Notes: generated by a model from the sequence alone, not told the origin. DNA of 64,000 bases from Desulfomonile sp963700305 (GCA_963700305.1 CAVOXB010000015.1:1-64000); one strand, 5' to 3'. Shown: positions 18,395-28,539, numbered from the stretch's first letter. Numbers and translations: made by a program.

Positions 18395-18683
18395 GCCCGT
18401 CTCACACTCCGATTCCTTTGTTAACGGCACAATTCCAAAAAATAATGCTCCGTTCGAGCAGAGCCGTCTCGACATTGGTGCAAATCCGCATGTCACGGGC
18501 ATGTCGCGATAAATCAGGACAGTTCGCCCGACTGGACAGCCCATGGAAATCAAATGCAAGCCTGCTCCGCATGGGACTAACCGATTTCCTGAAATGTGGT
18601 CATTGCACGAGTCCCAAAATTTTGACAATTTTATAAGCGCCCAACCAATTGCCAGTAAGTGATTTTTCTGATTCAAAACCATT

Positions 18684-19202
18684 CTAATTGACGATCAGCC
18701 TATTCAACTCCTGAGAATCCAACGCAGAAATGCTCGTTATTTCAAACCCTGACTGCAGAGTCTTGCCGGAAGTCCCGTCTTTTTCCACCCACCGGCATTT
18801 TGCCTCGAATACTAAAGTTGAGCTATGACCGAACATTCCGAGACGAACAATAAAGTTCTTGATGTCGCCGATTTCTGCCTGTATTCCCTCCATACACATG
18901 CCTTTTTCAGAAATGTCTTTCACAATGCCGCTCTTGAAGGGGTCTCCTCCATCATATATTTTCAGCGGAGTGCTTAGGCGTTTGCGACTGAACTTACGTA
19001 AGCCCTGCACAGAAATTTCATAAAGGGCTCTTAGGTCATTTAATTCGGTCTTGCTCACAACCTCTGCTTCGACAAGTTTCTGAAAAGCGGTTCGAGGTCC
19101 TTTCAACGTGAATTGATATTTCGTCATTAAATCGGACGTATTCATGCCGGTGCGAATATAATTGACGATATCTTTCGCTCTGATCTTCCGCTTGGGATTC
19201 AT
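18684..19202 (-). CDS. PilZ-like domain protein with a conserved N-terminal module (paralogue B)
   Basis: About 172 residues from the ATG at 19202, chosen because AAGGA stands 9 bases upstream; an in-frame ATG nine codons earlier is the alternative. The N-terminal module RKIRAKDIVNYIRTGMNTSD, LMTKYQFTLKGPRTAFQKLV, EAEVVSKTEL aligns with paralogue A almost residue for residue. The PilZ-like half has GIVKDISEKGMCMEGI, VFEAKCRWVEKD and SGFEITSISALDSQELNRLI. The pair looks like a tandem duplication separated by a repeat. The function is unknown; the conserved KAKDIV/LMxKYxLTxKG module suggests a shared binding partner or promoter. Confidence 0.65.
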   Translation of the reverse strand: MNPKRKIRAKDIVNYIRTGMNTSDLMTKYQFTLKGPRTAFQKLVEAEVVSKTELNDLRALYEISVQGLRKFSRKRLSTPLKIYDGGDPFKSGIVKDISEKGMCMEGIQAEIGDIKNFIVRLGMFGHSSTLVFEAKCRWVEKDGTSGKTLQSGFEITSISALDSQELNRLIVN

Positions 19203-19280
19203 GATCCATTCCTTCTTAATGTCGAGCATTTACCTTTTAGAGCATTTTCAATAATGACGTTAATTGCTTATCCACGTCAG

Positions 19281-20658
19281 TCACCATAAATCCAGCAAAG
19301 GTGACCTATAATTTATGAAGCTCGAATAAAAAATCAGTGAGCCGATCGGAACCCAAAAACTGAATACTAGCGACACAGAGGCAACTAACCCAAGTGTCAT
19401 GTACTTGTAAGTCAGTTTGCTCTTAATTCGAACATAACCTGCAAAAGCCATTATAAACATTAGCGGAAGGAAATCAAAGTAATATCTGGCTGCACTGGCT
19501 ATGGTTAATGATAGAGGGATCAGCTGCAGTAAGACTGAGGCAATAATGATTTGGGAGAGGGTATTATCTGGAACGGGCTCGGTGGGCTTCCGACGAACAC
19601 TGCAAAAAAAACAAAAGAGCAAAACCGGAATCAGGACAAAAACCGACACGGAAAACTCGTTCACATGCATGAGAAAATATTGCGCGGATCGAAGAGATTT
19701 TATTTCCAGTATGTGAAACGGGAGCCCAAGATAAGGAAAATCCGGCAGCAGTTGCGGAAGACGAAAAAAGTAGTCCCACAAATTGTACGGAATATGATCG
19801 TACCTGAAATAATTGCCATGCAAGAAATAATCTCTGTAAAGAGTCTGCATATAGCCGACCCCGAAATCGGAGAAATTACCGAAACGGAGGTAGTTGTATG
19901 CCAGTGCCCCCACTATTCCGGCAGAGGTTATAATCCCTAAAACAGCCACAGAGAAAAACCTTTTCGCAAATAATTCTGATTCTAATGAACTTCTAAGCCT
20001 TCCTATTATCATTATGAAGACCAAAACAATTACAGTGAGCACGTAAGAGAAACGACTCAATACGCATAAACAGAAACAAGTCCCCGAAACAGATGCTTCT
20101 AACAAACCTAATTCAAAGTTGTTTTTCGCGGATTTCAGTACGTAATACAAACCTACCAACAGAAAAAACATACCCGAACAAATCGCCTCGTGATGAATTG
20201 ACGGCACTGCTGCCATTAGTAATGAATAACCATTAAAAGCAAATACGAGAGAGAAAATACTTTTTTCTATGCGCAGGGACTCGTCCGGATGCTGCCACTG
20301 GCTAAGGATCGCGTAAAAAACCACCGCAGTTGCGGCAATTAAGACGATTATAATCAGGCCGGTCGGCGTATGTTTACCAGTTAGAATCAAGGATGGCAGA
20401 TGAAAAACAACTGGACCGGGTCCGAAAGTACAGATATTTTTTCCCGCCGTAAACCAGGTAATCGACAGGAGGTTTTTCATCAATATGCAACTGTCCCTTC
20501 AGAAAACTGACCGCAAGCATATTGTACGTAGGAAAAACCGATGTCTCCGAAAATCTGAAGGTGAATCCGGTCATCCAGGTATAATATAGTATTAGCAGCC
20601 CAACAAAAAAAATCGCGGGCTTTGAGACAGATCCCGATTCTTGCGATACCTTCAGCAT
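19281..20658 (-). CDS. Multi-pass membrane protein, possibly a GT39/GT83-like glycosyltransferase (one frameshift)
   Basis: About 459 residues once a slip near 20430 is repaired: YGGKKYLYF in the upstream frame joins GPGPVVFHLPSLILTGKHTP. The start is MLKVSQESGSVSKPAIFFVG with a first helix LLILYYTWMTG. There is an extracytoplasmic stretch (FRFSETSVFPTYNMLAVSFL) and roughly ten further helices. Motifs such as PSIHHEAICSGMFFLLVGLY and SAARYYFDFLPLMFIMAFAG are reminiscent of dolichyl-phosphate-mannose mannosyltransferase-like proteins, but the usual DD/DE signature is not obvious. It is AT-richer than its neighbours. I would call it a membrane protein with a tentative glycosyltransferase relationship. 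Confidence 0.55.
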
Positions 20659-20667
20659 GTTATGACT

Positions 20668-21843
20668 CTAGCGCTCCAGAATCCGTCTTATCTCCAGAAA
20701 CCTCACCAAGCCCGTCTTCGTTATCATTCCGATCATTTTGTCGCCATCTAAAACTATTAATCGTCCCATATCCATTTGCATCATTTTCTGCAGAGCGTCC
20801 ACCAATGAAGCCTTCGGATCAACAGACAAGTTCGAATCCATGGGAAGCATTGTCTGCCTGACCGTTTCGGTCTTGATCTTTTCATCCGGAACGTTCCCTA
20901 ACTGCGACAATGTGATCATTCCGATTGGTCTGCCTTCCTCAACCACCGGAAATCCTCCGTACCCGTATTTGAGAAAATACTTTTCCCCCAACTGGTCCAT
21001 GGGCAGATCCGGTGGAACGGACACAACGTTTTCCACCATTACCTCTCGGACTTTAACACCGCGAAGGGCTTGTCGCATAAGAACTTCCTGATATCCTCCC
21101 TCAGCCATGCCTCTGAGAAACATGCCAATGAGAAGCAGCCACAGACCTCCGATCAGAGCGCCGGAGAAAACCTGGATTCCACCAAGGACGATCAGAGCCC
21201 AGGCAAAGCCTTTTCCTATATCCGAGGCCCATTTGGTGGCTCGCGTCTCTGAACCTGTGCGCCACCAGACCAAAGATCTGAGTATTCTGCCTCCGTCCAG
21301 AGGATAACCCGGGACGAGATTGAAAATCGCTAGCGCCACGTTGATCCATGCTAGATAATCGAATACAGCCTGCACCATCCCTTGCGACAATGCGTTTTTC
21401 ACAATCCAAAAGACTATGGCCAGAGCGAAACTGGCCAATGGCCCTGCTACGGCGATTTTCAGCTCCGTTAAGGGCTCAGATGCTTCTCTCGTTATTTTGG
21501 CCATTCCTCCAAAGATGAACAACGTGATCTCGTTGACCTCAATACCGGATCGCTTGGCCACCAATGCATGGCAAAGTTCATGCGTGAGTATGCTCAAGAA
21601 GAAAAGCACTGTGGCAATAAAACCTGTCAGCCAGTAAACCGTAGATTTGTAACCCGGAAAATGAAACGGAAAGTAGCCGCCTGAGAGGCTTAACAGAACC
21701 AGGAAGAAAATTATCAGCCAGGAATAATCCAAGGTAATTGTTATACCGAACACGTCGAAAAGTTTGAACGCCCCCCCTGTGGTTTTCTGCGTCGAACGAT
21801 CAACCGTCTGAGTTTCAGTATCAGAAGCCATGCGCACCCCCAT
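20668..21843 (-). CDS. Site-2 protease family zinc metalloprotease with two CBS domains
   Basis: Intramembrane peptidase M50 of 391 residues. The zinc-binding HExxH is in FLSILTHELCHALVAKRSGI, and the second metal box is in NLVPGYPLDGGRILRSLVW (Asp ligand). About six membrane helices precede a C-terminal pair of CBS domains (VREVMVENVVSVPPDLPMDQ to the end, LVRFLEIRRILER), which usually sense adenine nucleotides. This is the SpoIVFB/Rip-like branch common in anaerobes. A start at 21831 (MASDTETQ) is equally possible. It ends 10 bases before the minus-strand membrane-protein gene at 20658. The substrate is unknown. Confidence 0.9.
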   Translation of the reverse strand: MGVRMASDTETQTVDRSTQKTTGGAFKLFDVFGITITLDYSWLIIFFLVLLSLSGGYFPFHFPGYKSTVYWLTGFIATVLFFLSILTHELCHALVAKRSGIEVNEITLFIFGGMAKITREASEPLTELKIAVAGPLASFALAIVFWIVKNALSQGMVQAVFDYLAWINVALAIFNLVPGYPLDGGRILRSLVWWRTGSETRATKWASDIGKGFAWALIVLGGIQVFSGALIGGLWLLLIGMFLRGMAEGGYQEVLMRQALRGVKVREVMVENVVSVPPDLPMDQLGEKYFLKYGYGGFPVVEEGRPIGMITLSQLGNVPDEKIKTETVRQTMLPMDSNLSVDPKASLVDALQKMMQMDMGRLIVLDGDKMIGMITKTGLVRFLEIRRILER

Positions 21844-22021
21844 GTTCGTAGGCCGGCAGCGGTTTTACAATTGTTTCCTAATTCAGCCGGCATTTGTTAA
21901 ACATTGTTTCCGTTGAGGACATTCTCTGTCAAGTTTAACATTTTTAGAGAAAGCAAATCTGCGAATCTTACAAGCCGGTTCGCGTTCCTGAAATGACTCT
22001 TTTTTTTTGGGCAGCCTGTGC

Positions 22022-22027
22022 TATAAT
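22022..22027 (+). promoter_or_regulatory. Likely -10 element of the pentapeptide gene
   Basis: TGCTATAAT ends at 22027, 35 bases before the TTG start; no clear -35 box is visible (a T run lies at 22001-22009), so it may be an extended -10 promoter. Confidence 0.35.
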
Positions 22028-22061
22028 TCCCGCCGAATTATTCTGTCAGGAGAATTGAAAC

Positions 22062-23535
22062 TTGCCTAAATTTGAAATCAAACACAGAAGAACCGGGGAA
22101 GTGATTTTTGCCGGAAGAGCGGCTTCACTGAAAGAACTGGTAAAACACGCCGCGCTCTACGGTTCTGACGCATCTCTTTTTCAGCTTGCGGCTACCAAAA
22201 TAGGTCTGAAGAAAATCAATAAAGTTCGGCTCTATGGCGCCGACTTGAAGGAAGCGGACCTGTCGGAAATAGATTTGACTGAATCGGATTTTTCAGGGTC
22301 AGATTTGTCCAAGAGCAAACTCGAAGGCTCCTGTCTCAAGAAGGCGATTTTCTCAAGATGCGATTTTTCTCACGCAGATCTTACCAGGACCGCACTTGCA
22401 GATTGCGACTTTACGGAATCGAATTTTTTCAGGGCAAATCTGAGCAAGGCGATTATCGAGAATGCAAACTTCTCGGGTGCAAATCTTAGCTACGCTTTGT
22501 TATCGGGCGCCAAGCTTTCTAAGGCGAATTTCGCCAATGCAGATCTTACAGGGACTATTCTCGCCTCATCGGACATGTCCAAGGCCCAATTGAGCGGGAA
22601 CAAAATGACAAAGGCAGATCTGTCCTGGGGAATTTTGGCCAAGGCAAGAGTAGAAAGATCAGATCTCACGGGAGCAAATCTCGAAAGGGCGGACCTCACC
22701 GACGCTAAACTGATAGGATCTTTTTTGGCGGGCGCAAATTTGACACAAGCGAATCTCTCGGGGGCAGATCTAGCTGGAGCGGACCTCTCTGGCGCGATTC
22801 TTTCAGGAGCAAACCTGACCGGAGCAAAGCTTACGAATGCGAAGCTACCCAACGCCAAGCTCGATGGGGCAAAGCTCATTCGGATCGATGCCTATAATTG
22901 CGACCTATCAGGTGCAGTAATAACCGATGCAGATGTCTCAGGAGCCAACCTGACAGCCGCTCAGCTGGTGGGAACTGATTTCTCGAAGTCTTTCCTGATT
23001 GGAGCGAACCTGACCAGCGCTCGATTACAGAACGCAGTGCTCATAAAGACAAACCTTCAGGACGCCATTTTCCAGGAGGCGCATGCACGAGAACGCTGAT
23101 TTTTCCCTTGCAACCGGTGAAAAACCCGATTTTTCCCGCGCGGTTCTTACACAAGCGAATTTGCAGGAGACCACTTTTTTCAAAGTGAAGATGGTTGGCG
23201 CGGACGTTACTTCCGCGAATATGCCCAAAGCCTCTTTCAAAGATGGCGACCTTTCCCAGATAACAGCGGTTTCCACAAATTTTTCCGGCGCTGATCTGCA
23301 AAACACCAGCTTTAGTGGAGCAAACATTTCTGGTTGCGATCTTTCCTCAGCAAATCTTTCGGGCGTGACAATGTCCGGCGTTTCTGCGGTTAATGCCAAT
23401 TTATCGGGGGCTGATTTTTCCTGGGCCTTTATTGACAACACTGATTTCTCTGGCGTTAAGATTTCCGGAACGCGCATGAGAGGAGCCAAACTCACAGCGG
23501 TTAAGGGAATAAAACTGAAAAAGAAAGAAGTCTAA
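22062..23535 (+). CDS. Large pentapeptide-repeat protein (one frameshift)
   Basis: About 490 residues. A non-repetitive head of about 60 residues (FEIKHRRTGEVIFAGRAASL KELVKHA) leads into more than 75 tandem A(D/N)LXX units, for example GANLTQANLSGADLAGADLS. These are predicted to form a long right-handed quadrilateral beta-helix. The head resembles the KxxxGKVLF leaders of other pentapeptide proteins. The frame slips near 23080 inside the repeat: the first frame ends after LQDAIFQEA and the second resumes HENADFSLA. The start is TTG with CAGGAGA upstream. There is no signal peptide or membrane segment. Functions of such proteins vary (gyrase mimicry, scaffolding); nothing here decides. Confidence 0.8.
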
Positions 23536-23608
23536 CTGTCCTGAACCGTTGTGTGCGATCTCCGGTTCACAGCGTCGTTGGTGTTCTTAAAATCTACATG
23601 AACAACTC

Positions 23609-24547
23609 ATGACAAGAATCCATAGAATAGAAGTCCCCATCCCATACCCGGTTAAATGGATCAACTGCTATTACATAGAGGATTCCGTTCCCACGCTTAT
23701 AGATACAGGCCTGAGCCTGCCTGAGTGCTTTGATGTTCTGGCCGAAGGGATTCGGGATGCAGGCGGGGACATCTCCAGCTTGGCAAGAGTAATAGCGACT
23801 CACGGGCACACTGACCATTCTGGTCTGGCAGGCAAGATCGAAGAGATCAGCGGAGCGGACATTTTCGTTCATGATTGGGATCTGGCGAAGCTTGATAATG
23901 GGCCTGTCTATCTGAAAGCCCGAATGCAGGCCTTCGGCAACCATCTTTCTGGTGCCGGTGTCCCTCGTCCGTTTGTCGACGAAGTGGTCGGTCAGCTCTC
24001 GGAAAGATTCAGTACCTTAATTCCGCCTTCAGCCTCCAATCCTCTCTGTGGAGGAGAGGTCTTCGTCTTTGATGATTTCGAGCTGCGAGTGATCCACACA
24101 CCCGGTCACAGTCCAGGCTCAATTTGTCTCTACAGCGAGGAAAAGGAACACCTTTTTTCTGGGGATTGCATACTGGAAGAAGTCATCGCCGACCCCATGT
24201 CGGACATCAAAAGCCTGGTTGAACACCACGCTTCACTCGAGACACTATCGAATCTGCCTGTGCAGAAAGTCTTGCCAGGCCATGGGAGGGCCTTTTCCGA
24301 TCATCGTAGACGCATCCGCAGGATACTTGATCGCCATGAAAAGAGAAGCCAGCGGATTCTCAGTATTCTCAAGGGAGCAGAACAGCCGAGCGCTAAGACT
24401 CCATTTTCCATTGCCTCGGAGCTTTTTTCTCCCATGAGCGGGATAGAAGTATTTTACTGTGTTTCCTCAGTTCTCGCCCACCTGGAACTTCTCGAGTCTA
24501 GAGGGATTCTCGAAAATAGTGTTGGTTTGGCTGGGCGAAACGGGTGA
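23609..24547 (+). CDS. Metallo-beta-lactamase-fold hydrolase with C-terminal winged helix (LACTB2-like)
   Basis: Soluble dinuclear metal hydrolase of 312 residues. HxHxDH is seen in IATHGHTDHSGLAGKIEEIS; further ligands are in VIHTPGHSPGSICLYSEE (His), LFSGDCILEEVIADPM (Asp) and VLPGHGRAFSDH (His). The last 80 residues (QRILSILKGAEQPSAKTPFS to the end) look like the helical/winged tail of LACTB2-type proteins. The substrate is unknown: thioester, glyoxalase-like or RNase activity are all known in the superfamily. A short remnant resembling its last 15 codons recurs at 32956-33008. Confidence 0.85.
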   Translation: MTRIHRIEVPIPYPVKWINCYYIEDSVPTLIDTGLSLPECFDVLAEGIRDAGGDISSLARVIATHGHTDHSGLAGKIEEISGADIFVHDWDLAKLDNGPVYLKARMQAFGNHLSGAGVPRPFVDEVVGQLSERFSTLIPPSASNPLCGGEVFVFDDFELRVIHTPGHSPGSICLYSEEKEHLFSGDCILEEVIADPMSDIKSLVEHHASLETLSNLPVQKVLPGHGRAFSDHRRRIRRILDRHEKRSQRILSILKGAEQPSAKTPFSIASELFSPMSGIEVFYCVSSVLAHLELLESRGILENSVGLAGRNG

Positions 24548-24553
24548 AAAATG

Positions 24554-24632
24554 GTCATTGCGGAGGTATAACCCGAAGCAATCTCCTTGAAATGGTACTA
24601 TACTGCTTCGTTGCTCCGCTCCTAGTAATGAC
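24554..24632. repeat. Palindromic interspersed repeat (GTCATTGCG family), diverged copy
   Basis: GTCATTGCGGAG at the left and CTCCTAGTAATGAC at the right are imperfect inverted ends, with GAAGCAATCTCC and GCTTCGTTGC inside. It lies directly after the stop of the metallo-hydrolase gene. Confidence 0.55.
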
Positions 24633-24801
24633 ATATCTCCGGGGTGCTCGCGTCCGCCTATAAGTGAACGATTTGTATCCCTGCCTGCCAGGATGGAAAA
24701 TTCCCCTCAATCCTGTTAACTATAGAGCCTTGATCGACCGGAAGACGTCGCAGGATGTCAAACCAGCCTCGACTAATTGATCGATCTTGCTGGAAGAATA
24801 C

Positions 24802-26091
24802 ATGAACGTCCTTGCAGATCCTGCCCCCGGAAGTTGGAGAAGGTGGGCAATATTCGTGGTGGGCAGCATAAATTTCATGTTGTCCATGTTTTACCGGGTA
24901 TCCACTGCCGTCATAAGCCCGGCCCTCGTGCGGGACCTTGGATTCACCAGCACTCAACTCAGCGATCTTTCGGCAGTTTTCTTCTATGCTTTCGCTGCCA
25001 GTCAAATACCGATCGGAATAGCCCTTGATCGTCTCGGAGCGAGAAAGACTCTGGCAATCTTGACCGTCGCTGGAGTGGGCGGAGCGCTCCTCTTCGCTGT
25101 CGGGGAAACAGCGAATCAGCTTATTGTGGCTCGTGTCCTACTCGGAGTCGGAATGAGCGGCAATCTTATGATTCTTCTAGCGCTATTCGCCGCGTGGTTT
25201 CCGGTTGACCGATTTGGATTTCTCAGCGGGCTCGTGGTGGCTGTAGGCGTTATGGGCAGTCTCATGGCTGCAACTCCTCTTGCGCTGTTGAACCTCTGGA
25301 TAGGTTGGCGAGCGAGTTTCTTAGTCTTCGCATTTGCAAACGCATTGATCGTGACGGTATTTATCCTTTTTGCCAGAAACAGACCGCCGGGACAGGCTTC
25401 GCTGGAGCTAAAATCGACAGATTTTCCTGGGGGGCTGGCGGGCCTCTTTGGTATGTACAGCTATTGGGCAATAAGCCTCAGCAGTTTTGTTCGATATGGG
25501 TATATCGCGGCGTTGCAAGGTCTATGGGCTGCGCCTTTTCTGATTTATGGACTGGGTATGGATGAAATCGCGGCGGGCAACACCCTTTTTTGCTGTGGGC
25601 TTGGTTACATGGTTTCATTGCCCGTGAGCGGTTATCTCAGTGACAGCGTGCTGCGATCCCGCAAAAAGGTCCTCTTAGCCTCATTGATGATGTTTTCCAT
25701 AATAGCGTTTTCGGTAATTTGGTGGACGCGGTCCGTGCCTCAGTGGTTGGTGATGGCGACTTTTTTCGCTTTGGGTTGTGCGTCTGGCCCCGGCCAGATC
25801 ATGTATGCTCACATGAAAGAATTGCTGCCACCCGAGATGATCGCCAGGGCCATGACAGCAGTCAACCTTTTCACTGTACCTGGGGCTGGAATCATGACGC
25901 ACATCCTTGGATTCGTGGTCGGCGCAGAGCCTTCGAAGCTCACCGGACCTGAAGACTTCAGGTTCATGTGGTACGTAGGGAGCATCGCACTGGCTTTCGT
26001 GTTCGCACTATACTGCCGTGTCCCGGACAGCACGGTCTTGAATGTCGAGAAGCAGGGACAACTAGCGAGAGAGATTTCCTGCAACCGTTGA
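24802..26091 (+). CDS. Major facilitator superfamily transporter
   Basis: Twelve-helix inner-membrane carrier of about 429 residues. The family loop 2-3 motif appears as GIALDRLGARKTLAI. The first helix region (WAIFVVGSINFMLSMFYRVS) and SAVFFYAFAASQIPIGIALD resemble anion:cation symporter or oxalate/nitrate-type carriers. The C-terminal half has GLGYMVSLPVSGYLSDSVLR. The ATG at 24802 is preferred over the TTG five codons upstream. The substrate cannot be told. The gene lies between the metallo-hydrolase and larE, with 250 bases of repeat-bearing DNA upstream. Confidence 0.85.
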   Translation: MNVLADPAPGSWRRWAIFVVGSINFMLSMFYRVSTAVISPALVRDLGFTSTQLSDLSAVFFYAFAASQIPIGIALDRLGARKTLAILTVAGVGGALLFAVGETANQLIVARVLLGVGMSGNLMILLALFAAWFPVDRFGFLSGLVVAVGVMGSLMAATPLALLNLWIGWRASFLVFAFANALIVTVFILFARNRPPGQASLELKSTDFPGGLAGLFGMYSYWAISLSSFVRYGYIAALQGLWAAPFLIYGLGMDEIAAGNTLFCCGLGYMVSLPVSGYLSDSVLRSRKKVLLASLMMFSIIAFSVIWWTRSVPQWLVMATFFALGCASGPGQIMYAHMKELLPPEMIARAMTAVNLFTVPGAGIMTHILGFVVGAEPSKLTGPEDFRFMWYVGSIALAFVFALYCRVPDSTVLNVEKQGQLAREISCNR

Positions 26092-26228
26092 AGAAGCGCT
26101 GCACAGCAGCTCGCTGAAGAGGAAACCGCTTTTTCGGTGCACATTCGAGTATAATAGAGATTGCTCCAATTATGACTCCGATTCGTACAGTCAGGTCGGG
26201 ACGAGACTCCAGAGTGAAGCCAACATCA

Positions 26229-27058
26229 ATGAATTCCAAATATAAGAAGTTGAAATCTATTCTAAAGGAGATGGGGCGTGTTCTGATCGCCTTTTCGGGG
26301 GGTGTGGACAGCTCATTCCTCTTGAAAACAACGAAAGATATTCTTGGACCTGACGTACTTGCTGTGACGGCAAGTTCAGCTACTATGCCTGCCCGAGAAT
26401 TGGAAGATGCCGTTAATATCGCTCGCGATTTAGGCGCTGAGCATCTGATGGTTGAGTCCAAAGAAATGAATCTTCCTCAGTTTGTGGCGAACCCACCTGA
26501 GAAATGCTATCTCTGCAAGAAAAGCCGCTTTGGGGATATCCTGAAAATAGCCCAAGACAGAGGATTTCTGTCCGTGCTGGATGGTGAGAACGTTGAAGAT
26601 TCCGGCGATTTTAGACCCGGAAGCAGAGCAGCGAGAAACTCGGAATTCGAAGCCCTCTCCGTGAAGCGGCTCTAACAAAGCGCGAGATCCGAGCCCTGTC
26701 CCGAAAGCTGGGGCTTCCAACTTGGAACAAACCAGCATACGCGTGTCTTGCTTCTCGAATTCCTTATGGAAGCCCAATAACTGAGGAAAAGCTCAAGCAA
26801 GTGGATTTGGGTGAAGAATTCATTCGCGGCCTGATTCCCTCGAATCAGGTGAGAGTGAGACACTATGGACCTACAGCGAAAATTGAGCTGGATTCCGGAG
26901 CCATGATAAAAGTGATGAAGAAAGATATTCGAGAACGATTGCTGCTTTTTTTCAAGCATGACCTGGGTTTCAAGTTCGTCACGCTGGATCTGGAAGGTTA
27001 CGAAACAGGCAGCCTGAACAAAGTCATAGACACTACAATCCGGCATAGAGATTTCTAA
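26229..27058 (+). CDS. larE: LarE-type ATP-dependent sacrificial sulfur transferase (one frameshift)
   Basis: PP-loop enzyme that adenylylates a carboxylated nicotinate mononucleotide and donates sulfur from its own cysteine (or a cluster) to make the nickel-pincer cofactor. AFSGGVDSSFLLKTTKDILG is the PP-loop, and AVTASSATMPARELEDAVNI and NPPEKCYLCKKSRFGDILKI follow. CYLCK gives two cysteines near the canonical sulfur-donor region. After a slip near 26645 the frame continues LTKREIRALSRKLGLPTWNK, PAYACLASRIPYG and QVRVRHYGPTAKIEL. Length is about 276 residues, normal for LarE. The ATG at 26229 is the best start; an in-frame ATG lies 19 codons earlier. It is separated from larC by two bases, so they form an operon. 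Confidence 0.85.
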
Positions 27059-27060
27059 CT

Positions 27061-28255
27061 ATGAAAATAGCCTATTTTGATTGCTTTTCCGGCGCAGCGG
27101 GCGACATGATTCTTGGAGCGCTCTTGGATGCAGGTTTGTCGTTAGATACTCTGGAAAGCGAGTTATCGAAGCTTGGCCTGGATCATTTCAGTATAAGTTC
27201 CGAGAAAGTAACTAGAAAGGGACTCGCCGGAACAAAGGCCCAGGTGTTCATTGACCAGGAACATCACGCCCATTATCACAGGCGACTTTCGGAAATCGAG
27301 GAAATCATTCGGAGAAGCAGCCTCCAGGAATCCGCAAAGACAAAAAGCCTACTGATTTTCAATGCCCTGGCCGAGGCTGAGGCTAAAGTTCATGGAACGA
27401 CGGTTGATAATATCCATTTCCATGAAGTAGGAGCTGTGGACGCAATCGTTGACGTGGTGGGAAGCGTAATCGGGCTCGCGGAGCTGCAAGTGGATAAGGT
27501 GTTTTGTTCCGCTCTTCACGTGGGTTCTGGTTACAGTCCAATGCAGCCACGGCATCTTGCCAGTGCCAGCTCCTGCAACAGCAGAGTTGATCAAGGGAAG
27601 ACCAGCGTACTCTACCGGAGTTGCTGGAGAATTGCTTACTCCCACAGCCGCGGCCATACTTACCACTCTCTCTTCCGGATTTGGTCCCATGCCTTATATG
27701 GTGTCCCAAGAGGTAGGTTATGGAGCCGGTACCCGGGACTTGGAAATACCAAATCTATTGAGAGTGGTCCTTGGCAACGACGCACATCAATCCGGCGATT
27801 ATCGGACTGAAGTTGCCGGCGTGCTGGAGACAAACATCGATGACATGAATCCCCAGATTTATGACTATCTGGTGGGAAAAATACTTGGTATGGGCGCGTA
27901 CAAGACGTTTTCTTGCTGCCTGTACAAATGAAAAAAGAACCGACCCGGGACACTGGTTACAGTAGTCTGCCCGATCGAACTACTGAGGCCACTTTCCGAC
28001 CTTTTGATGCGAGAAACTACTACCATAGGGTTGAGATGGAGGATCGATAATCGTATCAAGGCAGACAGATCAATAAGGGAAATTTCAACGAAATACGGTA
28101 AAATTAGAATTAAGGTCGCCCGAGTGGGCGAAGAAATCATAAACCTGACCCCTGAGTATGACGACTGCAAACGCCTGGCGCTGGAAAAAGGAACACCGCT
28201 GAAACGAGTGCTGGAAGAAGCCAAGGCGGCGGCGGTCGCCGTCCTGACGGAATGA
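27061..28255 (+). CDS. larC: LarC nickel insertion protein (three frame slips)
   Basis: CTP-dependent nickel-inserting cyclometallase for the pincer cofactor. The start MKIAYFDCFSGAAGDMILGA is the family signature. It is followed by HHAHYHRRLSEIEEI (histidine-rich metal region) and HFHEVGAVDAIVDVVGS. After a slip near 27545 come VPAPATAELIKGRPAYSTG, VGYGAGTRDLEIPNLLRV and VLETNIDDMNPQIYDYL. Two further slips near 27895 and in the A run at 27928-27934 lead to DVFLLPVQMKK, NRPGTLVTVVCPIELLRPLS and RETTTIGLRWR. The LarC1 and LarC2 halves are both present. In lactobacilli LarC is made by programmed frameshifting between the halves; here the junction (about 27825-27850) is in frame, so these slips look like read errors. 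Confidence 0.85.
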
Positions 28256-28259
28256 GCCC

Positions 28260-28499
28260 ATGAAAGTTGAACTCTGCTTTTACGCTTCTTTTGCTTCCCG
28301 CCTTCCCGAAAATCGTGAGGGTAACTCATGCACTACGGAAATAGACGAAGGTTCTACAGTTCGAGAATTGCTAGACAAAATGGGATTACCTGAAGACCTG
28401 CCCAAAATAGTGTTCCTCAACGGCTTGCACGCCAAATATGATGACGTACTGAAGACCGGAGACCGACTCGCCGTATTTCCTCCCATAGCGGGCGGTTAA
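28260..28499 (+). CDS. MoaD/ThiS-family sulfur-carrier protein
   Basis: Ubiquitin-fold protein of 79 residues ending in the required double glycine (VFPPIAGG), which is thiocarboxylated by an E1-like enzyme. The core ELLDKMGLPEDLPKIVFLNG with DRLAVFPP is typical of the MoaD group. It starts 4 bases after larC and sits upstream of an aldehyde:ferredoxin oxidoreductase, the usual place for a MoaD that helps make the tungstopterin cofactor. Whether it also supplies sulfur to the LarE pathway is speculation. No MoaE, MoeB or ThiF gene is in the window. Confidence 0.88.
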   Translation: MKVELCFYASFASRLPENREGNSCTTEIDEGSTVRELLDKMGLPEDLPKIVFLNGLHAKYDDVLKTGDRLAVFPPIAGG

Positions 28500-28539
28500 G
28501 CCCCAGCAATCCCTCGAACACGATTATGTCTACAGCGCC

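Noticed and set aside
22490..22879. Antisense repetitive frame within the pentapeptide gene
   Set aside because: Its SFAPxRFAPE-type repeats are simply the reverse complement of the A(D/N)LXX units.
27825..27850. Programmed frameshift between LarC1 and LarC2
   Set aside because: The junction region is read in one frame here; the slips lie elsewhere and resemble those in unrelated genes.
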